Assembly: GCA_002786025.1 (NCBI GenBank)
Contig: NHNW01000039.1
Location: forward strand, 310,001 to 374,000
Length of the DNA: 64,000 nt
DNA from: Zasmidium citrigriseum
Lineage: Eukaryota; Ascomycota; Dothideomycetes; Mycosphaerellales; Mycosphaerellaceae
Direction: 5' to 3'
Made by a program: the position numbers and the translations under genes. This document shows, one piece after another, positions 31,253 to 41,236 of this stretch (the first letter of the stretch is position 1; each line of letters opens with the position of its first letter). The notes beneath the pieces are model-generated. The model was not told where the DNA came from and ran no database searches. It worked only from the letters and a program-made list of their open reading frames with translations.

Positions 31253-32773
31253 TTACCAGCCTGTGGTTGCCCTGAAGCGCATGGGCAGGTCAAACCTGAA
31301 GCGCTTCGCATTAGGTGGCATGCCGTCATCATCACGGCCTTCTTCCTCGCCATCACCCTCTCCGTCTTTGGCCTCTGTCATCTCTGTCTCCACCACAGAC
31401 AGGGCTCTCACGCTTTCGGCCTCACTCTCTCCAAATAGCGAGGCTAGGTCATCCTCGACGCTCTGCGCCGCCCGCTTCTTTGGCCGAGGCTCTGGCTCTG
31501 GCGACCGAATGCCTTGCTTCGCGTTTTCCAGCCGCTTGTTGGCGCGCTCGATCATTCGAAGTTCGCGAGTTGTCTTGGTGTTGGCCACGATATCGACAGC
31601 CTCCTGGCACGGCTTGCATCTAAACGCCTTCCCTCCCTTCCAGTTTAGATAATCCCACCTCATGCAGCCGCCGCGAGACAAGTACTTCAACTCGTAATCT
31701 TCCTCTCTAAATGCACCGGCGCCTATGCATCCCGGATGGAACGGGATCTCGCAGTCCGTGCACAACACTAGGAAGGAAGTGCTGGTCGTCCCGCACTCGC
31801 AGAAAGTAGCTTGCGTTCCGGACTCACCACCACGCCAGCCGTCAGACGAACAGTCAAGAGCCTTGAAGCGATGCTGGGCGGTATGCTTGTGGGTGCCATC
31901 CTCAAAGCACTCGGTGCAAAGGTCGAAGTCTGCACAATCGAAGCAGTGTTGGCGCACGTTGTTGATGGGATGCTTGCAGTCGGCACACTGATGAGTGAAG
32001 TCCAGCACGGGCTCATACTCGGCCTCTTGCAGAGCTTCGAAAACTTCGTCCGGCACCACATCCTCCTCTGCTTCGATATCGGCGGTCCTCTTCGCAAGCT
32101 CTCTTCGCTCTTCCCTCGTGGCCATTTGAGACTTGTCCATGTCTCGAGTCATCTTCAGCATCTCAAGTTCGACATTAACCGCCTTTGCCTTGGTTTTCTT
32201 GATCATCCGGCCCTTGGGAGACATGCTTCTCACACGACCCGTGGGAGCTGTGCGTGGGTGAGGGATCTTGCGGTTTCTGAGCTCGATGCCCGTGGCCTCG
32301 AGTTCCGCAACCACTTGCTCGTCCTTCTCCCGCATCCGAGTCTGGTCGGCTTCGAGGTCTCGGCCGTAGACATGGCTGAGTTTGCAGCGTCGAGGCTGCG
32401 GCTCGCCTCGCTTGCGCATGAACAGTGTCGGCTGTCGTCTGCATGCGGTGTGTGGACAGAGAAAGCCCACGCCGGGGACCTTCTTGTCTTCGGTCATGGC
32501 GCAGTTGCGCCCACATCTCTCGATCTTGGAAGTCACAATGTCGTGGCCGCAGATTAGATGATGGTGATGCGGATGGCCGAGGTGTGGTTGCTGAAAGCAG
32601 ACAGTCGGAAAGGGACGACCTTCATGGTTCGGCGCACGCTGTAAGATCGTCGCCGGGTCCACGAATGCGGGCTCATCGTCTTCCTCGATGCTGTCAACGG
32701 GGACAAACAAAGAGCTGCTTTGAAAGTCGTCGTCGAAAGGCTCCTGCTTGATCGCAGTATTGAATCCAGACAT
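31253..32773 (-). CDS. ZZ-type plus PHD-like zinc-finger protein
   Basis: A single exon of 506 residues. Three Cys/His modules are visible. An N-terminal one (~75-115) reads HHHLICGHDIVT...CGRNC, followed by FLCPHTACRR. A ZZ finger (~265-310) reads QCADCKHPI...HCFDCADFDLCTECFEDGTHKHTAQHRF. A PHD-like segment (~330-390) reads FCECGTT...VLCTDCEIPFHPGC...FRCKPC. The C-terminal part is acidic with KKRAAQ and Arg-rich patches. ZZ fingers often bind protein N-termini such as those of H3 or SUMO; the role here is unknown, possibly chromatin. It is divergent from the 33.5-kb gene, which carries a version of the first module. Confidence 0.8.
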   Translation of the reverse strand: MSGFNTAIKQEPFDDDFQSSSLFVPVDSIEEDDEPAFVDPATILQRAPNHEGRPFPTVCFQQPHLGHPHHHHLICGHDIVTSKIERCGRNCAMTEDKKVPGVGFLCPHTACRRQPTLFMRKRGEPQPRRCKLSHVYGRDLEADQTRMREKDEQVVAELEATGIELRNRKIPHPRTAPTGRVRSMSPKGRMIKKTKAKAVNVELEMLKMTRDMDKSQMATREERRELAKRTADIEAEEDVVPDEVFEALQEAEYEPVLDFTHQCADCKHPINNVRQHCFDCADFDLCTECFEDGTHKHTAQHRFKALDCSSDGWRGGESGTQATFCECGTTSTSFLVLCTDCEIPFHPGCIGAGAFREEDYELKYLSRGGCMRWDYLNWKGGKAFRCKPCQEAVDIVANTKTTRELRMIERANKRLENAKQGIRSPEPEPRPKKRAAQSVEDDLASLFGESEAESVRALSVVETEMTEAKDGEGDGEEEGRDDDGMPPNAKRFRFDLPMRFRATTGW

Positions 32774-33526
32774 GATGTTGGCCTTTGCAGTGGTGTTGTT
32801 GGGTTGTTGACTCGGCTGCGTCCGGAGTAAACACCGTTACTGGGTCGAGTCGCAGTGGGAAGATTCAAGCGGGCGACGGTCGCTTTTTATAAGCTGCTCG
32901 GGTGAGCATCGGGAAGGCTGTGAAAATCACGCTAGGCAACGAAGCCTGCACCGAGTCACTTGACCACTATTCACGCTAAGCATGTGAAGTTCGCCTCCGA
33001 ATTAGGAAGGCACGTTGCATAGCAACTGCGGGAAGAGCCGCAGGCTGCGACATCCACGTCCCCGTTTGTAGTTGCCATTTCTCATCGCGGTTTATACCGA
33101 GTCCACGTCAACGCCCTATATGGGAGCAAATGAGCCTATACTGACAACGTAGGTGAGTCGCCTGTATGCCCGACAAGTCGCCATACTCTCTTACCACCGC
33201 AAGATTAATCTCCACCGGACGACGATTTTCATATGCTACTTTGCCTGCCGTCGCTGTCCTGGACGCTGATCCATTCGTGGGAAGTGAGTCGTTGAAAGAC
33301 AAGCTGACTTTTGTTCCACAGACCTTTGTCCCGGCCGTCTCGCGCCTTTCTTCCCCTGTCTCATCTTAAGCGAAGACAATGCGCTACTCTTGGAACAAGG
33401 AAAGTCTACGAAGAATATACTGAGCGGGTATCGACATGGCCCTCTGGCCCTGCTAGACGCACAATCGAAAAGAAATTGACAGTGAAGTTAGAGCTGGCTC
33501 TTGACTTCACACCTCCTACCTACATC
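32774..33526. promoter_or_regulatory. Divergent promoter region of two zinc-finger genes
   Basis: About 750 bp between the ATG of the ZZ protein (minus) and the chosen ATG of the CGH-motif protein (plus). A minus-strand TATAAAA lies at 32885-32891. The plus-strand gene frame stays open upstream to 33311, so its start could be further left. Confidence 0.45.
32885..32891 (-). promoter_or_regulatory. TATA box candidate for the ZZ/PHD-like gene
   Basis: TATAAAA on the minus strand, about 112 bp upstream of the start codon at 32773, a usual distance for a fungal core promoter. Confidence 0.4.
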
Positions 33527-34567
33527 ATGTCATCGAAGGTATCCGCTATTCCGAGACTACAGCCCTACAAGGCCGATATCAGCGACGCATCGAAGAAGAC
33601 AGTCGTATTACAGAACCCACGTCCCTCGTCGCTGGCGCTCAAGACTGGCACAAGACTCCCAGTACCGTCCCCACAACCATCTCCGACTTCAAGCACTCCC
33701 ACGAAGAGCCGCATCCGCAGTCGCGGTGCCGCTGTCGACAACACAAAGATCCCTCAATCAGCAAGGCCTCGATCCGTGCCCACGAAATCGACAGCGAAGA
33801 ACATCAGGACCACGACCAAATCCTTCACGCCAGAACCTCACGGCCTTCTGACGCCGACTTCAGTAGCACCTCGATCACCAAAATCGACAAGCCCTCCGGA
33901 AAGGCCATCGTCGCCAAAGGCTCCCAAGAAAGAAATCCAAGCCGCAGTATTACCCCAAATTGCTGCTCGACTGCCATCACCTACCTCGCCCGCCATCAGG
34001 TCGCCTTACTCGCATGTCCACGTTGCCGACGCCTGCATTCGTGGAGCTCTGATCCATCAACTTTCTTGCGGCCACAAGATCATCACTCCAGCGACAGCAG
34101 AGCACTGCAAGTCCAATTGCCAAAGGCCACTCCCGAAGCATGTCGAGAAGTACGCCAATTCGAAGGATGAGACTCACGCCTTCGTTTGCGCTACATGTGT
34201 TGAAGAGACAGTTCAGGAGCACCGTCGAGCAAAGCGGGCGATGTTTCTTGAGAGTCTTCGCAGCAGGGGAGGTCAGATGGGTGTTGTCTCGGAGGCTTGG
34301 TTAGAATCGCAGCTCGAGTATTGGGAGAGAGTCTGGGAGAACGATGTCCAAAAGGAGAGGGCAGAGTTCGCGAAGCTTGGAGATCATTGTAGCTACATTC
34401 CTGGTGAGCCAACGTCAGCGAATCTTGAGCCGCAAAAGGCAGTTGGAGAGTCGAAATCCTTGAGAACGCCTCTAAGGAAGACGCCTGAAAAGAAGACGCC
34501 TGAAAAGAAGACGCCGCAGAAACTCAGGACACCGTCAAAGGCCGTCAAAGTTGGGAAGAAGGCATGA
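33527..34567 (+). CDS. Uncharacterised basic protein with a CGH-type Cys/His module
   Basis: From the ATG at 33527 the frame gives 346 residues; it is open further upstream (ATG at 33311, 418 residues), but TCATG here follows a less coding-like stretch. The N-terminal half is Ser/Pro/Thr/Lys-rich with many SP/TP sites. The middle holds HQLSCGHKIITPATAEHCKSNCQ, then VCATC about 30 residues later, a probable zinc site like that of the neighbouring ZZ gene. The C-terminus has tandem KTPEKKTPEK repeats and a basic tail (KKA), suggesting a nuclear or nucleic-acid-associated protein with CDK-type phosphosites; that is inference. Confidence 0.65.
   Translation: MSSKVSAIPRLQPYKADISDASKKTVVLQNPRPSSLALKTGTRLPVPSPQPSPTSSTPTKSRIRSRGAAVDNTKIPQSARPRSVPTKSTAKNIRTTTKSFTPEPHGLLTPTSVAPRSPKSTSPPERPSSPKAPKKEIQAAVLPQIAARLPSPTSPAIRSPYSHVHVADACIRGALIHQLSCGHKIITPATAEHCKSNCQRPLPKHVEKYANSKDETHAFVCATCVEETVQEHRRAKRAMFLESLRSRGGQMGVVSEAWLESQLEYWERVWENDVQKERAEFAKLGDHCSYIPGEPTSANLEPQKAVGESKSLRTPLRKTPEKKTPEKKTPQKLRTPSKAVKVGKKA
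34481..34515 (+). repeat. 15-bp tandem repeat encoding TPEKK
   Basis: Unit ACGCCTGAAAAGAAG occurs twice in direct tandem plus a partial third copy, all in frame, encoding KTPEKKTPEKKTP in the C-terminal tail of the 33.5-kb protein. Confidence 0.8.
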
Positions 34568-34799
34568 GAGGGGTTGGATACTGTAGTATGTAACCTTCAG
34601 TTACGACGGAACTCGCTTCGGCGTTTGAGCGAACACAGAGAACTTCAAAGATATCCTCAGTATCGGGGGCCCCATTCAGATGAGCATCTTGTACGTCCCA
34701 CAACCCCGGTGATGAGCAGTGGCCGAGAGCTGTGGAGAGCTTTGATCATACCCTCGCAATTCTTGGGTGCAACTTGCTGTTTCTGTGTGCACGATTTCT

Positions 34800-36454
34800 C
34801 TAGAGTAGTTCCTGATTCTCCGCATCGGCCTGGCCTTGACATGGAGCGATCGGTCGCGGTTGCTGAACGTAATCGAAATGCCCCAGCCGCTTCGTGAAAA
34901 CAATATCCTGTGGGCCCTGTGGAGCTTTGTTCTGCCCAGCCGTGAAGTTGTGAGGGAAGCCGATCTGAAAGTCATAGGCTGATTCGATCTCCTCGATCTC
35001 TTCGGGTGACAGCCGGATACTCAATGCCTCGATGTTGCTCTTCAGATGTGAGACTTTTCGTCCGCCGAGAATTGGAAACACGTAGGGCGCTTCCCCCAGT
35101 CAGTGAAATCCAGCGAGAGCCTCCGTCGTGGACTCACCTTTGTGAAGAACGTATGCCAAGGCAACGCTGGTGATCAGAGTGTTCTTCGTTTTTGCGATGC
35201 CGTCCAGAACAATGGAGACCTCGGCTTCTTTGCCAGTACGAACGTTCAGCGAACGGCCACCCTCTTTAGCGTCTTGATCTGGTGACTTGAAGTACCCTTC
35301 GACAGCAGTAAGCAAGCAGACACAAATAAATGGATGTCTTGCGGCTTACCACCGCCCAGTGCTCCCTGTCGGATACAGCAGTTGTTAGACAACATTCAGT
35401 CGCTCGTCAAACATTCTCACAACGCGTAAGACATACCCAGGGCATCAGAGCCATTCCTTCGTCCTTGCACATCGGGATGATCTCTCGCTCGAAGTCTCGC
35501 TCAGCGGCGCTCCATCGGCCTTGATAGACAGAGAATTGGGCCAGACCGTGTTCTCGGGCATAGCAATTGGCCTTGACAACCACCCAACTATGAGTACATT
35601 TTAGCCACTGCTAGAAAAGACTTGGAAGGGAGTGATACGCGGGTGTGTCGCTGATTCCCAAATACAGAACCTTGTTCTGAGCCACCAAGTGGTTGAGTGA
35701 CTGCATCATTTCCGGAATTCCTGCGGCAAGGAAGATCAGCGGGTACTCAGATACTAAGGAGAGTGAGATCGTACCAGTCGAGAAGTCGAAATAATGGACG
35801 TAGAGCTGGAGAAGAATCAATATCGAAACGACTTCTCATGCCATCTAAACTCACCAAGTCGATGTAGTCAGTCTGCAGCTTCTTGAGGCTGGCCTCAACA
35901 CTGACGTGAAGGCTCTTCCTTGAATTGCCACCGAAGTTGCTTTGCTGAACTTCGTCTTTAAGGTGTGATTTCCAAGCGTTCGTGTACTTCGTCGCGAGCA
36001 CCATTTCGTGGCGTCGACCTCTGCTAGCCATCCACTCTCCGATCCATTGCTCAGATTCCTCGTTCTGGTAGGCGTTCGCTAAAAGAGGTCAGATTAATAG
36101 TTGTTATGGCCTTCGAAGAAAGGACTCACCAGTGTCAATGAAATTTCCTCCCATGTCATAGAAGAAGTCCAGAAGTTCAAAGCAAGTTTCTTTCGTGCAC
36201 TCGCCCATGAAGTCTTTCCTGTCCTGGCATAAGCACAATTCACTCCTGAGGATCAATAGACATACCAAGCGTCACCGAATGACATCCCACCAAGACACTG
36301 ACGCAGGAGGACATTAGCAGCCTGGTCCTCCGTGTCATAGTAGTGCCTTCGCCTTGAGACTTACTATTGGGGAGACATGAACTCCAGCTGTTGGGGCCAG
36401 GATACGATGGCGGCCGAGCAAGCTCTTCGGTGGTAGTGCGGCTGGTGCAGTCAT
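34800..36454 (-). CDS. Aldo/keto reductase, norsolorinic acid reductase-like, 10 exons
   Basis: Exons in order: 36365..36454, 36266..36297, 36130..36218, 35855..36078, 35775..35805, 35639..35720, 35437..35587, 35350..35365, 35138..35296, 34800..35089. All nine introns (47-71 bp) are GT-AG and all joins are in phase, giving 387 residues. Assembled landmarks are CLGGMSFGDAW, NFIDTANAYQNEESE (catalytic Asp and Tyr), VLATKYT (Lys), LYVHYFD (His), LGISDTPAWVVVKANCYA and FPILGGRKVSHLKSNIEAL. Length and motifs match the NorA/NorB/AAD group of NADPH-dependent aryl-alcohol or polyketide reductases. No polyketide synthase is nearby, so a role in a norsolorinate pathway is not implied. Exon 8 is only 16 nt. 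Confidence 0.9.
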
Positions 36455-37819
36455 TGTTGCAGGCAAGTTGGCTTGTTTTGCATGAAGACTTCGAGGAAAA
36501 GTTGCAAGACCGTGCTGTGTACCTTGGTTTTCAATGCAACGGCGAGATTATATACTCACCAACAGACTCACTGTTCACGGCTCTCAGCGGCGTTTAGGCT
36601 TCTTATCGCCTACGATGATCTCATAGCTCCATCTGTCAGTTGACTCAATGCAGACTCCGTGTTTGTTCGGATGCTGTGCGACGCAGCAATGAGGCTGACA
36701 TTGATGGTGTCGTTGGTGGAAAGGGGAAATGCTGCAATCAAGCAGGGACTGACGAGCGGCTGGAACAGCTTACTAATATCCGGAAAAGGTTAGCCTGCAC
36801 GCAGTGCATAGGAAGGGAACTCAGCGGCGACCACGATGCCATCTTCCTCTCTTCATCAACTTTCACCTGCCCATTCTCAAAGTCTGTCTGCGTTATTCGG
36901 ATCAAACTGGAGGTCCAGCTCTCTCCGGACAAGGACAAAATACCAAGTCCTTGAGGGACTCGTTGCACTCTTGACGCACGGCGGCAAAGTTGAGGATCGC
37001 TGTGTATGTCTTCCAGTCTGAGCAGAAGAAGGAGGATAGCGACGGCCTCACTGCTTAACATGATTCGCGAGATGGCGCGAGGTTGCTGTCGCTGGTAACA
37101 TGGCCGCCTGGGCCCAAGATTCCCCTACGTCCGTCCATGGCAGATTTCCTCAGGCATTGCCGTCCTCTCTTCCGACATCGAATCGTCTTGAACACGGGCT
37201 TGTCAAGACTCGTTATTGAGAATTCGAGACCAAGAACCTTTCCGACTGCCATGGAATCGAATTGTTCTCGCCCAACAGCCAAGGCCGTAGAAGTGTTCCG
37301 CAACGATGTGGGTGCCTCGCGTGCTCTGATGTGATCCGAGAGACTTGAATACAAGCTGTGTCTTTGACACGCACGTGGGTTCTAATTCAATCAATTTGCT
37401 AAGAATTTGCCCAGGTGTCTCGCCGACCGTTGTTCATGAAGTCTTGGGCGAACAAGAAAACGCCGAAGAAACGGACCAAGTCCTTCCCAAGTCGCTTGGC
37501 ACGCTGAAATCCCGATCACAAACTCATACAAGAAACGATGCCGAGAATTGCTTGACGAATGATTGGCATGCTTGCAAGCACGTTACGAAGAACGTGAACA
37601 GAAGTGGTTTCATGTGATTCCAGAGCTCAGTCCAACGTCAAGTCGATGTTACACTTTGAATCGACCACGTGGTGGGCTTCTAGCAGGCAAAATGCTAGCA
37701 CAATGTGCCGACACCGACATATAAAATCATGGGAGCCGACATAGGAATCAACATCAGGCACCACCAGCAACAACATTGAAGATCATCGCCAATCGTTGCT
37801 CTCACTCTTCTCCGACACC
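36455..37819. other. Divergent intergenic region, no gene seen
   Basis: 1.4 kb between the aldo/keto reductase (minus) and the secreted-protein gene (plus). ORFs on both strands lack recognisable features. TATAAAA at 37720-37726 probably serves the plus-strand gene. Confidence 0.45.
37720..37726 (+). promoter_or_regulatory. TATA box of the secreted-protein gene
   Basis: CATATAAAATC about 94-100 bp upstream of the ATG at 37820, followed by an A/C-rich leader, as in strongly expressed fungal secreted-protein genes. Confidence 0.5.
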
Positions 37820-38490
37820 ATGAAGTTTACCTTGGTCACCGCTGCTCTGGCTGGCATTGCCATCGCAGCTCCCGCAGCTTCAGTGCAGGAGAGAGATGCT
37901 CAAACGATGGAGAAGAGACAATGGGGCGCTCTCGTGGCTGCACTCGCCCCCAAGGTTGTCAGCGGTCTTGTCGGAGGAACGGTTGCTCAGACCATTATCA
38001 ACGCTTTTGGCAAGCGAGCCACCGCAGCTTGGGAGGTCAGTACACCCCGAACGATGTTGAGACTCTGGCTGACAGGAATCAGGCACGTGGTGATCTCGCT
38101 CAGCACATTGTCGACGGCATGAAGGAGATCGATGCCGCTCCTACAGAGGCTGCAGTCTGCGCGCTCCGTGGAGGCTTCACTCTTGACGACGACTCTCACC
38201 AGCGAGAGCTCGCAACGGTTGAGATGTCAAACGACGGAGACGTCGACGAGTAAGTTCTTCCATCATCTTCGATACTTCAGCGAGGACAGCTTTGTTGACA
38301 TGTGTTAGTTACGACTGCTTCTTCCTTGGTGGCCCAAGCAAGCTCACCCTGACCGTTGACAACCTGCCCATCAACGTACGTTTGATCTCGCCCGTGTTCG
38401 AAAACTGGTTCCAAACACTGACCTTTTGTCCAGGTCGCTATCCAAGCAGGCCCTTGTAGTTTCGAGAATGGCGTCCTCACCTGCTCCTGA
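37820..38490 (+). CDS. Secreted protein of unknown function, 4 exons
   Basis: Exons 37820..38035, 38083..38249, 38309..38375 and 38434..38490 give 168 residues. The N-terminus MKFTLVTAALAGIAIAAPAA is a signal peptide; a MEKR site at residues 31-34 could be a Kex2 cleavage point. The middle has a hydrophobic VVSGLVGGTVAQTIINAF stretch, and the last ~60 residues hold DDYDCFFLGGP and GPCSFENGVLTCS. It resembles small secreted proteins seen in many Pezizomycotina, but I cannot name the family. Intron 1 (47 bp, donor GTCAGT) is supported because both flanks are coding-like in different frames and a CTGAC branch lies near the acceptor. Confidence 0.7.
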
Positions 38491-38809
38491 GCGAAGTTGC
38501 AGGATATGCACACAGCTGTTGAACGCCACATACCGTACCTTGTTGAGCACTCATCGTCTCAGGTCGGCGCTTGGTTGACAGCGTAATAGACGCAGACACA
38601 AGATTCGGTTACTTGAAGAGGCCTACGGTACTGTTGAGGCCCCAGAGATGAAAGCATTGCAAGCATTACTCGCACTTGGTCAATCATAGAAAGACATTCA
38701 ACAACTCTGCACCGCCGGCGTCGCTGAAAGCACTACACATTCCACCGCAGACTAAGATCATGCCGAACAGAACTCCAGTCCGGTTGATGAACGCCGCTAC
38801 CTCGCCGCC
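38491..38809. other. Convergent intergenic region
   Basis: 3' ends of the secreted-protein gene and the hydrolase gene face each other across about 320 bp. Nothing else seen. Confidence 0.5.
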
Positions 38810-39955
38810 CTACAAACTCTTCGCGAATGCAGCCACATCTTTGATGGCCTTATTGTGAACCTCTGGCAGCAACTTTCGAAATAGAACCGCTGATCCATGC
38901 ACGACCCCAAGGTTCACTTGTGCTGTCACCTCAACGCAAGCAGCAAGGAGCTTTCGATAGTACGCCAGGCCTTCGTCTCGCAAAGGATCCAGTTCGTCCA
39001 TGGATAATACGTGAGGGGGCAGACCCCTGCATTCCTCGACAGACGCAAAGTACGGCCACGCCAAGGGATGCTCGGCTTCGTCTCCGCTGTAATAATAGCC
39101 CATACCGGCCATCATCGCCGTGTACAGCCAATAACCCTCGCACTCGTAGAGACTAGGTAACTCTTTGAGCTTTCTGGCATCTCCCCAGCCGTAAGCGTTG
39201 CTGATATATGGCACCAGGGCATAGACACCAGATATCTGGCTCACCCAGCCTTCTCTCTTGGCCTTCAAAGCCGTGGCAAGGGCAAGGTTGGCTCCGCCAT
39301 TGTCGCCGTGGAGAATGATTTTGTCGACTCCGAGTTCGCCTTTGTGCTGGACGATATACTGAAATGCCGAAGTACAGTCTTTCAGGCCGATTGGAAAGGG
39401 GTTGCTTCCTTGTGGCGTCCATGCGTTCCTGAAGTCAACAGCTACCACCACAACTCCTTGGACTGCCAATGAGCGACACCATCTGGAGTGGACCTTGTTT
39501 GCTGCGTCGAGGATGGTCATGCCGCCTCCGTGCGAATACAAAATAGCCGGTAGGGCTCTGCTGCTGAGATCCCTTCGCCGGAAAATGTAAAGAGACCGCT
39601 CTGTGCCGTCGAAACTCTTGAAGGTCCTCGTCGTCTCCTCCACTTCCGGCTCAAAGTCGTCCTCGGGCAAATCGTTGGGCAGCATGTTGTACAACTTTGC
39701 CATCGTGGCATGGTTCTGGGCCATCTGCCTGGTGGAAGAAAGGTCGTCCCATCTCATTCCAGCAAATGGGTTCGGTTGACTGCCATCGATGCCAAACGCC
39801 GTGAAAGTCTCGACGATCTTGGGGTGTGCTCTCGGTTCCTGGAAGAACTTCAAGTTCGGATCCCCTAGCCTTCCTGGTGGCTTGAAGTTGGATGTTATGA
39901 CCGTGTCTCTGAGCCTTTGCTTCTCGCCTGGGTTGAGGGCGAACTTCATCGCCAT
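38810..39955 (-). CDS. Alpha/beta hydrolase (HSL-like) with Asn at the nucleophile position
   Basis: From the ATG at 39955 the protein has 381 residues; the frame is open to 40150 (GTG), so an upstream exon is possible. The hormone-sensitive-lipase-type fold shows the oxyanion motif SHGGGMTI, the nucleophile elbow, DELDPLRDEG (acid) and GVVHGSA (His). In this family the elbow reads GDSAG or GESGG; here it is HGDNGGANLALA, with AAT (Asn) in place of the catalytic Ser. Acid and base residues remain. It is therefore predicted to lack normal esterase activity, unless the call is an error or an unusual mechanism applies. No signal peptide from the chosen start. Confidence 0.8.
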   Translation of the reverse strand: MAMKFALNPGEKQRLRDTVITSNFKPPGRLGDPNLKFFQEPRAHPKIVETFTAFGIDGSQPNPFAGMRWDDLSSTRQMAQNHATMAKLYNMLPNDLPEDDFEPEVEETTRTFKSFDGTERSLYIFRRRDLSSRALPAILYSHGGGMTILDAANKVHSRWCRSLAVQGVVVVAVDFRNAWTPQGSNPFPIGLKDCTSAFQYIVQHKGELGVDKIILHGDNGGANLALATALKAKREGWVSQISGVYALVPYISNAYGWGDARKLKELPSLYECEGYWLYTAMMAGMGYYYSGDEAEHPLAWPYFASVEECRGLPPHVLSMDELDPLRDEGLAYYRKLLAACVEVTAQVNLGVVHGSAVLFRKLLPEVHNKAIKDVAAFAKSL

Positions 39956-41125
39956 GGAGCCGGCAGCGCCGCTGCTGCCGCACCTGACTTGGGCAAGCCT
40001 CGTATGTTTGTCGTTGCAGGTCCGAAGTCCGTCTTGTGTCCTCTGCGAACTGAATACACTGCCGCTAGAGAGGTCTCGTGCTGTTCGCTTCAGCGGCTGA
40101 TGTTCCTCATGCAGGCAACGCAAACGTGCCCGCCAAAGCCGCGAGCTCACGAGTCCTTCATATGCAAGACAGCTGCAGCGGTTGTGAGCAATGGATGGCT
40201 ACTGCAGCTACCCGAGTGTGTCACGGGTACTTAATTCGCTGCAAAAGGCAGGTAGGTTTCGCTTCGCCGCTACTTTCATTGCTTCTAAGAAGACAGAGAA
40301 ATCAAATAGTCAACGGTCTATCCAGACGACTGTCGAATCTCGGCCTCTTCGGCGCATACTCAAGTCTTTGACATGGCGTCCATGGCGGACCGGGAATGAT
40401 CTGCGTCGTGATAAGCCTGTCCTGGAGGTACATGTCCAAAATCTGGCGCGGGGAGGATGGAAGGCTTTCGCAAAGGTCCCCTATTAAGGTTCAACTCGCT
40501 CCCTTCAGCCCCGCTTCTGGATGGGTTGTTCCTGAGCGGTGAAGTGAAGATGGGAAGGACTTCTGGGTGCTGAAATGTTATGCTCGAGCATCTCATACAA
40601 TTCTTGACTCGACAAGTCCTACTGTACTTGTTGGGTTCGCAAGCCTGGTCAAGATCAAGTCAATGGTTGACGCGATCCCGCCACGTTATCCGGAACCACG
40701 CAATAGAGAGGCAAACCCTCACAGCTGGCATATACGGTTCATGAGAATGCGTAGCAAGACCGAAGTGCCTCAATCTGATGAGCAAAGCCGATCAATGGCG
40801 ATTCATGAACAAATGCGATCGAAGGCGAGTCTTGGATCTTGCTTCTTCGAATCGTCGTAGCATCTTATGGCGTTCATGGCACGCAAAGATCTCTGCTCGC
40901 TTTCCATGGTTGAAGGTCGTCTGATAGTGGTGTTGGGTGCCGAGAAAGCCCGTCAACGGAACTTCGAAAATCGACCTGCGTTCAAACCCCGACCATTCCA
41001 ACCCAAATGATTGGCCGTCTTAGCGATGCACCTCCCACAGCGCTGTGATGAGTAGTCTTATACCAACATCAGCTGCACTTCGTTATCGCTTTTACGATGC
41101 CATTGTATAGCTCAGCTATGCGAAA
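39956..41125. other. Intergenic, no gene seen
   Basis: Upstream of the hydrolase gene (which may extend to 40150) and upstream of the tRNA gene. ORFs here show no features. Confidence 0.45.
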
Positions 41126-41150
41126 GCTTTCATGGCGCAGTGGTAACGCG

Positions 41151-41203
41151 GTAAGCAAAATTGACAACTCCTGCGTAGTTGAACACCCTCTGATTGTGCC
41201 CAG
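41151..41203 (+). other. 53-nt GT...AG insert in the tRNA D-arm/anticodon junction
   Basis: It begins GTAAGC and ends GTGCCCAG, with CTGAT 10 nt before the end, so it looks like the short spliceosomal introns of neighbouring protein genes (47-70 bp, some with GTAAGC donors). It interrupts the tRNA exactly between G26 and T27. Boundaries are ambiguous by one base (G at both ends). A CAACT...AGTTG hairpin lies inside it. Confidence 0.75.
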
Positions 41204-41214
41204 TCGCACTTGTA

Positions 41215-41236
41215 CATCCATCAAATGGATCAATCA
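41215..41236 (+). other. Canonical tRNA intron, position 37/38
   Basis: 22 nt immediately 3' of the base after the TGT anticodon, the universal eukaryotic tRNA intron site; it contains ATCCATCAAATGGAT, an internal hairpin. Confidence 0.8.
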
